Positions 16,258 to 24,446 of a stretch of 32,510 bases of DNA are shown here, in pieces. The position numbers were made by a program, and so were the translations under genes. Below the pieces are notes generated by a model, which saw only the letters and a list, made by a program, of their open reading frames with translations, was not told the origin of the DNA and did not search any database. Each line of letters begins with the position of its first letter. Position 1 is the first letter of the stretch. The stretch is from NCBI GenBank assembly GCA_021463905.1, contig JAJTZA010000069.1, positions 1 through 32,510 on the forward strand. Direction: 5' to 3'. This stretch comes from Terrimicrobiaceae bacterium (GTDB lineage Bacteria; Verrucomicrobiota; Verrucomicrobiia; Chthoniobacterales; Terrimicrobiaceae).

Positions 16258-17495
16258 ATTTTTTTCACCACGAGCGTGGCATTGTGTCCACCGAACCCAA
16301 AGGAATTGCTTAAGGCCACGTCCACCGGGGCTTGGCGCGCGGTGTTGGGAACATTGTCCAGATCGCACTCCGGGTCGGGAGTTTCGAGATTGACTGTGGG
16401 AGGGATCACCCCGTTCTGCATGGCGAGAATGGTCGCAGCCAGCTCGACTCCCCCCGCCGCGCCCAGCAGGTGGCCGGTCATGGATTTTGTCGAGCTGACG
16501 GCGGTTTTGTAAGCGTGGTCCCCCAGGGCGAGTTTGATGGCCTTGGTTTCGCAGATGTCTCCGATCGGGGTCGAGGTGGCATGCGCGTTGATGTAATCCA
16601 CGTCTTCCGGATTGACCTGCGCGTGGTTCATCGCAATGCGCATGGCCCGTGCCGCACCCTCTCCACCCGGCTGGGGCTGGGTCATGTGAAAAGCGTCCGC
16701 CGTGCAGCCGTAGCCGGCCAATTCACAATAAATGCGCGCCCCGCGCTTTTTGGCATGCTCGAACTCTTCGAGGAGGACAATCCCCGCGCCTTCGCCCATG
16801 ACAAAGCCGTCCCGGTTTTTGTCAAACGGACGACAGGCCTTGTCCGGCTCGTCATTCCGGCAGCTCATCGCCTTCATCGCGGTAAAGCCCGCCATGCCCA
16901 GAGGGGTGATCGTCGCCTCGCAGCCTCCCGCGAGAAAGATGTCCGCATCCCCGAACTTCAAAGTGCGCCATGCTTCGCCAATGGAATTGTTGGCCGTGGC
17001 GCATGCGGTGACGATGCACATGTTGGGTCCGCCGAGGCCGTGTTCCATGGAGATGATTCCGCTGGCCATGTTGCTGATCATCATGGCGATGGTGAATGGC
17101 GAAGTGCGCGAAGGGCCGCGAGAAAACAGGCGCTGACATTCATCCTCCATGCTCTTCAGTCCACCGATTCCGCTGCCAATCATGACCCCAAAGCGGCTGC
17201 GATCGGTGGCTTCGAGATCCAGCCCGCTGTCCTCGAGTGCGAGCTTGGCTGCCGCCACTGCGAATTGCGTGAAACGATCCGTGCGGCGGGACGCTTTGGG
17301 GTTTTTGTAATACGGCGTGGGATCGAAATCCTTGATCTCTCCGGCAATTTTGCAGTCGTGTTCGGTTGAATCAAAGGCCGTGTATCTCGAAATGCCGCTG
17401 TGACCTTCTGTGAGATGCTTCCAGAAAGTTTGGAGATGATTTCCAATGGGCGAGATGACGCCCATGCCGGTCACGACGACTCTACGATGATTCAT
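16254..17495 (-). CDS. fabF: Beta-ketoacyl-ACP synthase II
   Basis: FabF condenses malonyl-ACP with acyl-ACP in fatty acid elongation. From the ATG at 17495 it has 413 residues, the standard length, starting MNHRRVVVTGMGVISPIG. The thiolase-fold active site is complete: Cys165 in VTACATANNS, His in INAHATSTPIGD and His in SMTGHLLGAAGG. A GTG at 17549 would add 18 residues unlike the family. There is no good Shine-Dalgarno sequence before the ATG. It lies 111 nt after the small zinc-ribbon gene on the same strand. No acyl carrier protein gene is adjacent, although fabF often follows acpP. The stop is shared in CTAG with aroE. Confidence 0.96.
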   Translation of the reverse strand: MNHRRVVVTGMGVISPIGNHLQTFWKHLTEGHSGISRYTAFDSTEHDCKIAGEIKDFDPTPYYKNPKASRRTDRFTQFAVAAAKLALEDSGLDLEATDRSRFGVMIGSGIGGLKSMEDECQRLFSRGPSRTSPFTIAMMISNMASGIISMEHGLGGPNMCIVTACATANNSIGEAWRTLKFGDADIFLAGGCEATITPLGMAGFTAMKAMSCRNDEPDKACRPFDKNRDGFVMGEGAGIVLLEEFEHAKKRGARIYCELAGYGCTADAFHMTQPQPGGEGAARAMRIAMNHAQVNPEDVDYINAHATSTPIGDICETKAIKLALGDHAYKTAVSSTKSMTGHLLGAAGGVELAATILAMQNGVIPPTVNLETPDPECDLDNVPNTARQAPVDVALSNSFGFGGHNATLVVKKI

Positions 17496-17606
17496 TGGTT
17501 GGTAATTCGGATGTTTGCGGTTGGTTTGGTCACGGACAATCAACTGCACCTTGGCAGTGAAATCACGCCTTTTTCAAGCAATTCATCACGAAAACCCTGG
17601 AAATGT

Positions 17607-17846
17607 TCACAGGAGCCGGATTTTTTGATGTTCGTTCTGCGCTCCACAGCGCGGGCAGGCCGAGGGAGGGGGGCGGCCCTCCAGCCGGTAGAGGCACCCG
17701 CACAGCCGACATTGAGTGCGTCCCCGGAGTGCCCGCCGCCGCTGGGATCGGCGGTGAGTCTCCGAGACCACCCAGACGAAAAAAATCAGCGCGAGGAAGG
17801 ACAGCAGGTAGAAAAAGAACAGCCACGGGAGGGAGACGCGGATCAT
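17607..17846 (-). CDS. Small membrane protein with C-terminal zinc ribbon
   Basis: The 79-residue product has one hydrophobic segment (LPWLFFFYLLSFLALIFFVWVV, about 6-27), a basic stretch (HRRSQRRRALRGR) and a zinc-ribbon motif with Cys46-x2-Cys49 and Cys64-x2-Cys67, plus Cys51. The basic stretch after the membrane segment should keep the ribbon in the cytoplasm. Its ATG at 17846 overlaps the stop of the TonB-like gene as ATGA, the third such overlap in this operon, which supports it as a real gene despite its size. An open frame reaches 17900 but would lie inside the upstream gene. The function is unknown; a link to the ExbB/ExbD-like complex is inferred from position only. Confidence 0.75.
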   Translation of the reverse strand: MIRVSLPWLFFFYLLSFLALIFFVWVVSETHRRSQRRRALRGRTQCRLCGCLYRLEGRPPPSACPRCGAQNEHQKIRLL

Positions 17847-18607
17847 GGCGAAAGAGTGCGGGAAACATCTCCGCCCCACAAAAACCATGCGGTTCCCCAT
17901 ACCGGGTCACCGGAACCGGCTTCGGATGGGGTGCCGGAGACGGCCTCCGCGTGTCCCGTCATGAGGGTCTCCGTCGCCTGGCGATCCAGCGGTGCAAAGC
18001 CCGAGGTGTTCAGTGGCACGGCATGGAGCACACGCCCGGTCGAGGGATCCGCCCCCACAAGAAATTCCAGAGGAGCCAGGTTCTGTCGGACTGGTGCCGC
18101 AAAAGTGACCTCCTCATGGACGATGAACTTTGCACCCCGGAGGTCTCCGCCAAAGACGATCTGCGTGCGCTGGCGCGGCGCGGGCTGTGCAGGGGGAGGG
18201 GAGGGCACGTCTCCACGCACGGGGCCAACCTGCGCATCAGGAGGAGGCATCTCGTTTTGAGTCGGCGGCAGAGGGTCCAGGCCCGGCTGAAGGGTGGCGA
18301 ATGACGGACGGTAGTCGTCGGCAGGGATTCTCCATACGTCTTTTTCCTCAACATCCGAGGAGGAAAACAATACCGGATCCGAGGCGGCCACGCGCGCCCG
18401 CGCCCACTCGAAGGAGGCTCCTGAGCGTGGCAGAAAAAAAACTTGCGGCGCCTGCGGCGGGCCGGTTTGCGCGGCGGGCGGCCTGATCTGCAGGATTTCG
18501 ATTCCCGCAAAATGGAGTCCCGCCGAAAGCAGGAGCGTCAGCGGCAGTGCCAGACGCGCGATCTTCCGGGTCGGCCAATCAAAGATCAGCGTCCAGGGAG
18601 AGTTCAT
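17843..18607 (-). CDS. TonB-like proline-rich protein with one membrane segment
   Basis: The 254-residue protein has an N-terminal anchor (LALPLTLLLSAGLHFAGI, about 19-36), a proline-rich middle (for example PSPPPAQPAPRQR) and a C-terminal domain (about 165-254). The C-terminal segment APLEFLVGADPSTGRVLHA...GFAPLDRQATETL...WGTAWFLWGG resembles the beta-alpha-beta layout of TonB C-terminal domains. The order ExbB-ExbD-TonB matches classical energy-transduction operons. Start and stop codons overlap with both neighbours as ATGA, so its level is tied to theirs. Similarity is in layout more than in sequence, and a TonB-dependent receptor gene is not nearby. The partner motor lacks key proton-pathway residues, so energy transfer to the outer membrane is uncertain. 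Confidence 0.65.
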   Translation of the reverse strand: MNSPWTLIFDWPTRKIARLALPLTLLLSAGLHFAGIEILQIRPPAAQTGPPQAPQVFFLPRSGASFEWARARVAASDPVLFSSSDVEEKDVWRIPADDYRPSFATLQPGLDPLPPTQNEMPPPDAQVGPVRGDVPSPPPAQPAPRQRTQIVFGGDLRGAKFIVHEEVTFAAPVRQNLAPLEFLVGADPSTGRVLHAVPLNTSGFAPLDRQATETLMTGHAEAVSGTPSEAGSGDPVWGTAWFLWGGDVSRTLSP

Positions 18608-19017
18608 GGAGCCTGTCCTTCGCTCTCCGCCGTCGCCAACACCGCTGGGAAGCCCATCTCGAGTGCCATGTTGAGAACAACCATCACGCGGTCATAGAGG
18701 ACACCGCGATCCGCACGGATGACCAGTGTTTGCGGGCCACCCCGCATGGGTTCGAGCGCGCGGCGCAGTCCCGCCAGGTCCGTCTCTTGATCCGCAAAAA
18801 ATATGGCTGTTGAGGGAGGTGCCGCCAGCGTCACCACGCGGATCCCGCGTTGCGGTGAGAGGACAAAGGGGGAGTCGGGCAGGGAAACCGAAAAGCCCGG
18901 TTGCAAAAGATAGGAGCCTCCCAAAAGAATAAAAAAAACCAGAATCAGCGGGAGTTGGATTGCCGGCACAATGTAGAGCAGCGCCGGATTCAGTTGCGGA
19001 GAGCGCTGCAGCTTCAT
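18604..19017 (-). CDS. ExbD/TolR-like protein lacking the membrane Asp
   Basis: The 137-residue protein has one membrane segment near the N-terminus and a periplasmic domain of the ExbD/TolR type (VSLPDSPFVLSPQRGIRVVTL...TLVIRADRGVLYDRVMVVLNMALEMGF). In E. coli ExbD the membrane segment reads NVTPFIDVML, with Asp25 essential for proton coupling. Here the aligned stretch is YIVPAIQLPLIL, with Gln21 at that position and no other acidic residue in the segment. It overlaps the ExbB-like gene upstream and the TonB-like gene downstream as ATGA. The fold assignment is good; a proton-driven motor function is doubtful. Confidence 0.82.
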   Translation of the reverse strand: MKLQRSPQLNPALLYIVPAIQLPLILVFFILLGGSYLLQPGFSVSLPDSPFVLSPQRGIRVVTLAAPPSTAIFFADQETDLAGLRRALEPMRGGPQTLVIRADRGVLYDRVMVVLNMALEMGFPAVLATAESEGQAP

Positions 19018-19634
19018 GTGCGCGGCGGACGCAGGTCATCCAGCACGGAGAGCAGCTCGATCCCGACCCGCTCCATGTCCCGCAGGAAATCATTCACACG
19101 GGAGGAAAGGTAGCTGTGGGCAAGGAAGGCCGGGAGGGCGACAACCAGCGAGGCCGCCGCGCTGATGAGGCTCCAATACACCCCCGTGGCAATGTCCGTC
19201 GCCGTGGCGTTGCCCCCCTGTGCGTTGATCAATTGAAAAGTTTGGAGCAGTCCGATGAGCGTGCCGAGCAGTCCCAGGAGCGGTGCGCCGTAGGCGATAG
19301 TTGCCAGCGCGGGCAGGTTGTGTTCGAGTCGCGGCACTTCGAGCTGGCCGGCCTCCGTAGCCACATCCCGCAATTCGGTGCGCGGAAGCTCGTGACGCAG
19401 GATGATCGCATGGGCCACCCGCGCCACCGGCCCCGGAGTCGCCGCACACTCGTGCAGAGCCTCCGCATAGTTGCCCTGACGCAACACGTTTGCCAGCCCA
19501 CGCAGCAGGTCGCCCGCAGAAATCGAAATGCGATGATAAAAAAACAACCGTTCGAGGAAGATGCCCAGCGCGATGACGCTGCACGCAAGGATGATCCACA
19601 TCATCGGCCCGCCTTTTTGGAGAAGATCAAGCAT
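19014..19634 (-). CDS. ExbB/TolQ/MotA-family membrane protein
   Basis: The 206-residue protein has three hydrophobic segments (about 11-32, 107-133 and 152-172), as in ExbB/TolQ. The core motif APLLGLLGTLIGLLQTF contains Thr125, the counterpart of E. coli ExbB Thr148. In the last segment, the E. coli positions Glu176 and Thr181 (EALLATAIGL) align with Trp154 and Ala159 (WSLISAAASL). These losses pair with the missing Asp in the ExbD-like partner. The gene follows the roadblock gene after 51 nt and overlaps the ExbD-like gene as ATGA. ExbB proteins form a pentameric ring around an ExbD dimer in the inner membrane; the same assembly is likely here. Confidence 0.88.
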   Translation of the reverse strand: MLDLLQKGGPMMWIILACSVIALGIFLERLFFYHRISISAGDLLRGLANVLRQGNYAEALHECAATPGPVARVAHAIILRHELPRTELRDVATEAGQLEVPRLEHNLPALATIAYGAPLLGLLGTLIGLLQTFQLINAQGGNATATDIATGVYWSLISAAASLVVALPAFLAHSYLSSRVNDFLRDMERVGIELLSVLDDLRPPRT

Positions 19635-19685
19635 GGGTGGGAAAGAAATGAAAAGCGGGAGCGGGGGAAGAGGCGCGCGGGCGTT

Positions 19686-21128
19686 TCATGGGCGGGCGTC
19701 TTCCTGACCGGAGGGCAGGAGGAGCGGTGAGGACTTCAGGGCCACGACCACATCATGCAGGCGCTCCCGCACGCCCGGAACAAATCCCCGATCCGCGTGG
19801 AATACCAGCATGGCGAGGTCGTCCGCATGGAAAAAACTCACCGGCCCCTTTTCTGAATGGACAGTTACTGCGGGGATCGCACCGAGGCCCATGCGCATCG
19901 AGGACGCGCGCATGGCCGCCAGCATGTCTGCCGCATTGGCTGTGAGGGAGATCAAGTCGAGGCCGGGCGGCACATTGTGGGTGGCCAGAATCGAGGCTCC
20001 GCGCGCCAGCACGCAGGAATGAACCCCGGGCAAACCTCCGCACAGCTCGAGCACGCGCTCCGCCGAGAGGTTTTCCTCGGTCATAAAAATGCCCTGGAGC
20101 CTGGCGACGCCCGCCTCCGGCGCGGCGGGGGGCGCCTCCTTGTGGCGCACGGGCAGAAGGATTTCCGGTTCCGGCGGTGTGGGTGGGATTGTTTCCGGCT
20201 CCGGTGCTTCCTCTGCGGACATTTCGATTGGCGGCGTGTCGGGATGCGAAGAGGGAGGCGGCTCCGGTTCGGGTTCAAACTCCGGCGGCGCGTCCACTTC
20301 CTCCTCCGAAGAAGCCGGTGGAGAGACCGTTGCCATACGTCGCTTGGGCAGCTCGATGCGCGGACGGGGAGCCTCGGATCGGGGAGGACTGGTCATTTCC
20401 ACAGGTTGTGGTGCCTGCTCCACTGCTCCGGCTTCCCCGGGCACCTGCTCTCCCATGCCTTCGGTCGCGGCGGCAGCCGACGGCTCCTGAGGAGGAGCCG
20501 GAACCGCCTTTCTGCGCAAAATTGGCAGGAACTTTTTGAGGGACATTTTCTCGACAGGAATCGCCACGGGCCTGGCCAATGGGGTTCGGGGCGGCGGCGG
20601 CGGCGGCGGCAGGATGGACTGCCCTCCCGGGATTCCCGACTCCTGCCCCTGCGTCGTCAGAGCCGGAGGAGGGTCAGGATTCGCAGGAGGAGCCTCTCCG
20701 TCGGGTGCAACCCCGCGCATTGACGCAGGCGGGCTTTCCTCGAGGACGTCCTCAACGACCGTGACCGGCTCCGGAGGCGGCGGCTCTTCGATCAGCTCTC
20801 GCGTGGTTTCAAACCGAAAACGCAGGGCCAGCAATGCCGGACTCACCGAAATGCGACGCTCTCCGGTCTCCGCCAAAATAGCCTCCGGTGCCAGCTCCCG
20901 CAGCCGCGTCAACAAAACCGACGGTTGCAGTGTGGCGAAGAGTTCGGTGCAGGGAACGCTCAGCTCGAGTTCAGGGCGGAAGCCGGGTGCGCGGCATTCT
21001 TCGGGAATGGGCATCTCATCCAGCCGGACACGGAGCGCTTGCGGCGGTGTGGAATGGTAACGATAGACCGGCCCGCGAGGACGCGCAACCGGACGAGCAG
21101 GAATGGAATTCACAGGTTTTGCAGGCAC
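19686..21128 (-). CDS. Proline-rich protein with C-terminal roadblock/LC7-like domain
   Basis: The 480-residue protein has a small N-terminal region (about 20-115) including LELSVPCTELFATLQPSVLL, a long Pro/Glu-rich disordered stretch (about 115-340) with seven prolines in a row, and a C-terminal domain (about 343-465). The latter begins LQGIFMTEENLSAERVLELCGGLPGVHSCVL and ends VVVALKSSPLLL, and looks like roadblock/LC7, a fold used in small-GTPase and motility regulation. No membrane segment or signal peptide is seen, so it should be cytoplasmic. It is the first gene of the ExbB/ExbD/TonB-like operon. A roadblock protein in such an operon is unusual. The domain call rests on secondary-structure pattern and a few motifs. 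Confidence 0.65.
   Translation of the reverse strand: MPAKPVNSIPARPVARPRGPVYRYHSTPPQALRVRLDEMPIPEECRAPGFRPELELSVPCTELFATLQPSVLLTRLRELAPEAILAETGERRISVSPALLALRFRFETTRELIEEPPPPEPVTVVEDVLEESPPASMRGVAPDGEAPPANPDPPPALTTQGQESGIPGGQSILPPPPPPPRTPLARPVAIPVEKMSLKKFLPILRRKAVPAPPQEPSAAAATEGMGEQVPGEAGAVEQAPQPVEMTSPPRSEAPRPRIELPKRRMATVSPPASSEEEVDAPPEFEPEPEPPPSSHPDTPPIEMSAEEAPEPETIPPTPPEPEILLPVRHKEAPPAAPEAGVARLQGIFMTEENLSAERVLELCGGLPGVHSCVLARGASILATHNVPPGLDLISLTANAADMLAAMRASSMRMGLGAIPAVTVHSEKGPVSFFHADDLAMLVFHADRGFVPGVRERLHDVVVALKSSPLLLPSGQEDARP
20591..20610. repeat. GCG trinucleotide microsatellite
   Basis: Nearly seven tandem GCG/CGG units encode the run of seven prolines in the roadblock protein on the minus strand. 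Slippage would change the proline count in frame. Confidence 0.9.
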
Positions 21129-21249
21129 ATTACTTCGACGGCACCCCCCGGCGCAAGTCTCCTCTGTTGACTATAGAAGTTGACACGCGTTTGACTTCCG
21201 TTCTTCCCTGTGTGGAAATGTTCCAACCGTGGAAAGCAATCCATCAACC

Positions 21250-22216
21250 ATGAAATCCCTTCATTTTTGCACATTCCTGATCATTTTTTTTTGGCACGGT
21301 TGCCGTTCATGGTTCGGAAAACCCTGCGCCCATTCAGCTTCTTGAGCGAGTCGCCAAAACCGGAGAATCCTCACAGGAGGAGATTAAATTGATTCTTCGC
21401 CTGCCGCCCGGTCATACCGCAGAAACCCCCACTGCCAGAGGGGTCTTGGCATTTTGCACGTGGGAGCAGGAGGAGGCTTCTTTGCGGAAAAGGCTTCAGA
21501 ATTCCGACGACCCCTTGATAAAATATGCCACGAAACACAAGCTGGCAGTGTTGACATGGAACACTGCGACACTTTGGAAAACGGGGAAAAGTTTCGATCA
21601 AATCAGCCGTCAGGAACGCAAAAATCAAGACCAGGTCTTTGATTCCGTTGCTCGGGCCTGGGAGCGTGGGGTGAAGCAACTTTGCACCGAGCACGCTCTT
21701 CCGCAGGGTGGATTTCTGCTTTACGGGATTTCCCGTGGTGCGCACTGGAGTTGTCGGCTGGCCTTGCGATATCCCAAACGATTTTTGGCGGTGCATATCC
21801 ATGTGGCAAACAGCTACGACAAAGCCGTAGGGAGCGCGGCTGGCCCGCTCTGGCTGGTGAGTTCCGGGGATCTTGACAGGGGGCGGGACAATGCCCTGGC
21901 GTTCTACCGCCTTTGCCAATCCAAGGGATTTCCGATTGTCCTCAAGGTTGCCAACGGGCTTGGACATTCGGGGAGTCCCGAGATTGATCGTCTTCGGGAT
22001 GGATTTTTTGAATACGCGTTTGAAGCCGCTGGACTGGCTGGTGATGCTGGTGCCGCAGCCGTCATGCTGGAGGATTTGAAAACTTCCGGACTTGTGGGAG
22101 ATCTCCTGACCCAGGAGGTTTATCGCGGTGCCGAAATCCACATCGTTCCCGAATCTCAGAAGGTTCCTCTGCCACATGAAAAGTTGGCCAGAGCCTGGGG
22201 GCATCTCAGACAGTGA
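21250..22216 (+). pseudogene. Secreted alpha/beta hydrolase, frameshifted in a T9 tract
   Basis: The ATG at 21250 opens a signal peptide (MKSLHFCTFLIIFF) but the frame stops after 32 residues. From the T tract at 21284-21292 the next frame reads on without break: GTVAVHGSENPAPIQLLERV, then LILRLPPG and the whole hydrolase. One T fewer (8 instead of 9) would restore a 321-residue protein. The enzyme part has the nucleophile elbow GISRGAH (Gly-x-Ser-x-Gly) and a late GLGHSG that fits the catalytic His, so it looks like an alpha/beta-hydrolase with unknown substrate. The downstream membrane-protein gene overlaps its stop (GTGA). The shift may be a real mutation, slippage-based on/off switching, or a homopolymer sequencing error. 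Confidence 0.78.
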
Positions 22217-23480
22217 GTTTTGCCTATCGACTGGACTTCGGCTTTTGGAATCCCAACGCGGCGGGTGCGTTTTTTGTCGTTTTAGTTTTTGCGGTGTTTT
22301 TATTGCCGGGACATTCAAAGCAGGCACGGGCCATCAAGGGCATCTTTGCTCTTGCGTTCTTTATTGCCGTCTTGCTCACGGCCTCCCGTGCCGCATTGCT
22401 CGGCCTGGTGGTTGGCGGGTTGGCTTCCTGGTTCCTGACCGGTCGGCCTCTTCCACTTAAAAATTGGCCCATCTGGGTGCTGGGGTTCATCCTCCTATTG
22501 AGTTGCGCCATCTTCGGCTCCAAATCTCTTCGGAGGATATCAGAAATTTCGGCCAGCGAGCCATCCACGGCCAGCCGCCTGGAAATCTATTCCACGATTC
22601 CTGCCATGCTGCTTGCGGCACCCGGCGGCTGGGGCCATGGAAATGCCACGCAGGCTTACGAAAACTGGTTTCAGGACCATCGCGACACCACCGGTTTCAA
22701 AAATCTTCTCTCCACCCACGGCACATGGGCGGTCGAGCGGGGGATGGTTTTTTTGGTTTTCTACGTCGCCGCGTGGTGCCTTGCTCTCTGGATCTGCACC
22801 TCTCTGGCTTTTGGCGCGCTCGCTTGCTGGGGAGTTTGTGCAGCACTCAGCCATGTGGGGTCTTTTGGTGGATGTGGGCAGTGCCTGCTCTCGTGGTATT
22901 GTCTTCCCTCTGGAGACACAGGAACAACGGAACCCTGCCAAGGTTTCGAAGGTTGATCTTTCTTCTGGTTGTGACCTTCCTCACACTGGCGGCAACCTTC
23001 CCGCTGGCACTATCAAAATCCCCTGCCAGGCCGATCCACTTTTCTGGAGGGGTATTAACTTGGGGCGACGATCCCCAGGCACTTTGGTTTGTGGCTCCGG
23101 ATCCCGCAGTGTTTGGAAAATCCCAGGGAAAATCGCTTGTCCAGCTTAAGAGTTTTGCCGTGGTTGAGAACTGGAACAATGTTCCGCAAGAAGCCACTGT
23201 TGTGCTTTCCGGGATCGCGCCACCCATTCCTCCACAAGACGCCCGCGTGGCTCATCTGCACTGGCTGAGTCCTCCTCCTGACCTCTCCCAGGAATTGCTC
23301 GACCTCATCAAAAATTCTCCAAAAAAGACCGTCTGGAACGGCTCCGAAAGGCGGGATGTTCCCCCTCCCTCCTGGCGTCCATGGTTTGAAACCCTCCCGG
23401 GAGCCTCATGGCATCACCTTCTCGGGAGACCGGCCTTTCTTGGTGATGATCTGCGGAGTTTGACGAAATTGTCCCATTAA
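22213..23480 (+). pseudogene. O-antigen-ligase-like membrane protein with C-terminal domain, frameshifted
   Basis: A GTG at 22213 overlaps the hydrolase stop. The first frame encodes several membrane segments, including FWNPNAAGAFFVVLVFAVFL and LTASRAALLGLVVGGLASWF, which resemble O-antigen ligase/polymerase (Wzy_C) proteins. After ALSHVG the frame gives a non-membrane tail ending at 22956, while another frame continues with VFWWMWAVPALVVLSSLW, a last membrane segment (LIFLLVVTFLTLAATFPLAL) and a soluble domain to 23480. Adding one G to the GGGG at 22857-22860 joins the two into 422 residues. The soluble C-terminal domain (about 170 residues, with ALWFVAPDPAVFG and ATVVLSGIAPPIPPQDARVAH) is not recognised. 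The protein lacks the first membrane segments of a full ligase. Role unknown; polysaccharide assembly is a guess. Confidence 0.65.
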
Positions 23481-23563
23481 AGGGGAACGGCAGATCAAGA
23501 TAAAAGATGTTTGACCCTCCAGAGGTCCCAGCTTATAAAGTGTGCGTCTTTGAGCAAAACTCC

Positions 23564-23743
23564 ATGAGAATTTCGCACCTCTTCAAGTCAGTGTTGCCAT
23601 TTGTCACCCTTGCGGCATTGATCGCTTCTTCAATATCAGCCACGGCGGTTTGCTCTGGAGACGACGATATACCTCGACCTCGTCCTGGAGAGGGAGATGT
23701 GAAGCCGACTCCTAAACCAACACCCGCGCCTCCCACGAATTAA
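23564..23743 (+). CDS. Small secreted protein with Pro/Lys-rich tail
   Basis: From the ATG at 23564 the 59-residue product has a clear signal peptide (FVTLAALIASSISATA) followed by a short mature part that is acidic and then proline-rich (DDDIPRPRPGEGDVKPTPKPTPAPPTN). No domain is recognised. An upstream ATG at 23507 would add 19 residues before the signal peptide. It converges with the secreted-protein gene on the other strand and overlaps its end by 32 nt. Confidence 0.5.
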   Translation: MRISHLFKSVLPFVTLAALIASSISATAVCSGDDDIPRPRPGEGDVKPTPKPTPAPPTN

Positions 23744-24083
23744 CCACGATACCCCTCCCACCAAGCATCGAAACCCATGCTGAGCCGGATTCGAAAACAA
23801 GTCGGCTTTCAAGAAGAGGGCACCACCAGTGGGATCCCAAAAATCCTCCCTCCATGAGAGGAGTGCTGAAAAAAAGAATCCTAAACGAAATTTTTTCCTC
23901 CCTCGAAAGCTCCCATTCCCCCAAATCGAACCATAGATCAAGTCCTTCCCGATGGTTTGCGCTTCCAATGTAGGAATTCGGTTGGTCGAATTCCTCATGG
24001 AGTGCGGCTTGAGTCAACGGGATAGCTAGGCCCAGCACGCAAAGGAGGACACTCAAACGATGCTGGACTGAAGTCCGTTTCAT
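23712..24083 (-). CDS. Predicted secreted protein, possibly truncated
   Basis: From the ATG at 24083 the 123-residue product has a signal peptide (LSVLLCVLGLAIPLTQA) and a mature part of about 97 residues. The segment FLGSHWWCPLLESRLVF recalls a motif (G-x-W-x-x-P-L-L-E-S) that I associate with larger secreted proteins of Verrucomicrobiota, but I cannot verify this. In those the motif is followed by a long domain, whereas this protein ends about 30 residues later, so it may be a truncated copy. It overlaps the convergent small secreted gene. Confidence 0.55.
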   Translation of the reverse strand: MKRTSVQHRLSVLLCVLGLAIPLTQAALHEEFDQPNSYIGSANHREGLDLWFDLGEWELSREEKISFRILFFSTPLMEGGFLGSHWWCPLLESRLVFESGSAWVSMLGGRGIVVNSWEARVLV

Positions 24084-24446
24084 TCTGCAAGCCCACATAT
24101 CATCAGAGGGAATGGTAAAAAGATTTTTTCTCCCTCAAAAGCAATTTTTCCACGTCTTCCCCTTGACCCAAATCCGCGCGTAAGCGCGATTTGCGCAAAA
24201 ATTCACCGCTGATGAGGCCGACGAGGCCTGCTCCGGGCGCGGCGAGCGTACTCTTGTGTCGTTTTGGGACTCAAACCTCAATTTTTTCGGGGGCGACGGA
24301 CGATTGGGAACCTCTTTTTTCTTAAAATCGAGACATCTGGGCACGGTGGGGCGTGGCGGGGGCGCCTCATCAGTTTTTGCAATGGCCGGAGTCGGCCTTT
24401 TAAGGGAAACCAGGCTCAGGAAAAAGCCGTGGCCTGAGTCGGAAGC
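24084..24446. other. Stretch without a recognisable gene
   Basis: No reading frame here has a convincing start, composition or family. A hairpin at 24170-24192 (cgcgc gtaa gcgcg, extended by four A-T pairs after a one-base bulge) is the only clear structure, and it is not followed by a T run. The stretch lies between a gene start on the minus strand (24083) and the tail of the efflux operon. Confidence 0.5.

Noticed and set aside
24203-24235. Hammerhead-ribozyme-like core (ctgatgag plus a ggcc/ggcc stem)
   Set aside because: The conserved GAAA after stem II is absent (tgct is found) and no flanking stems I and III are visible, so this is most likely chance.
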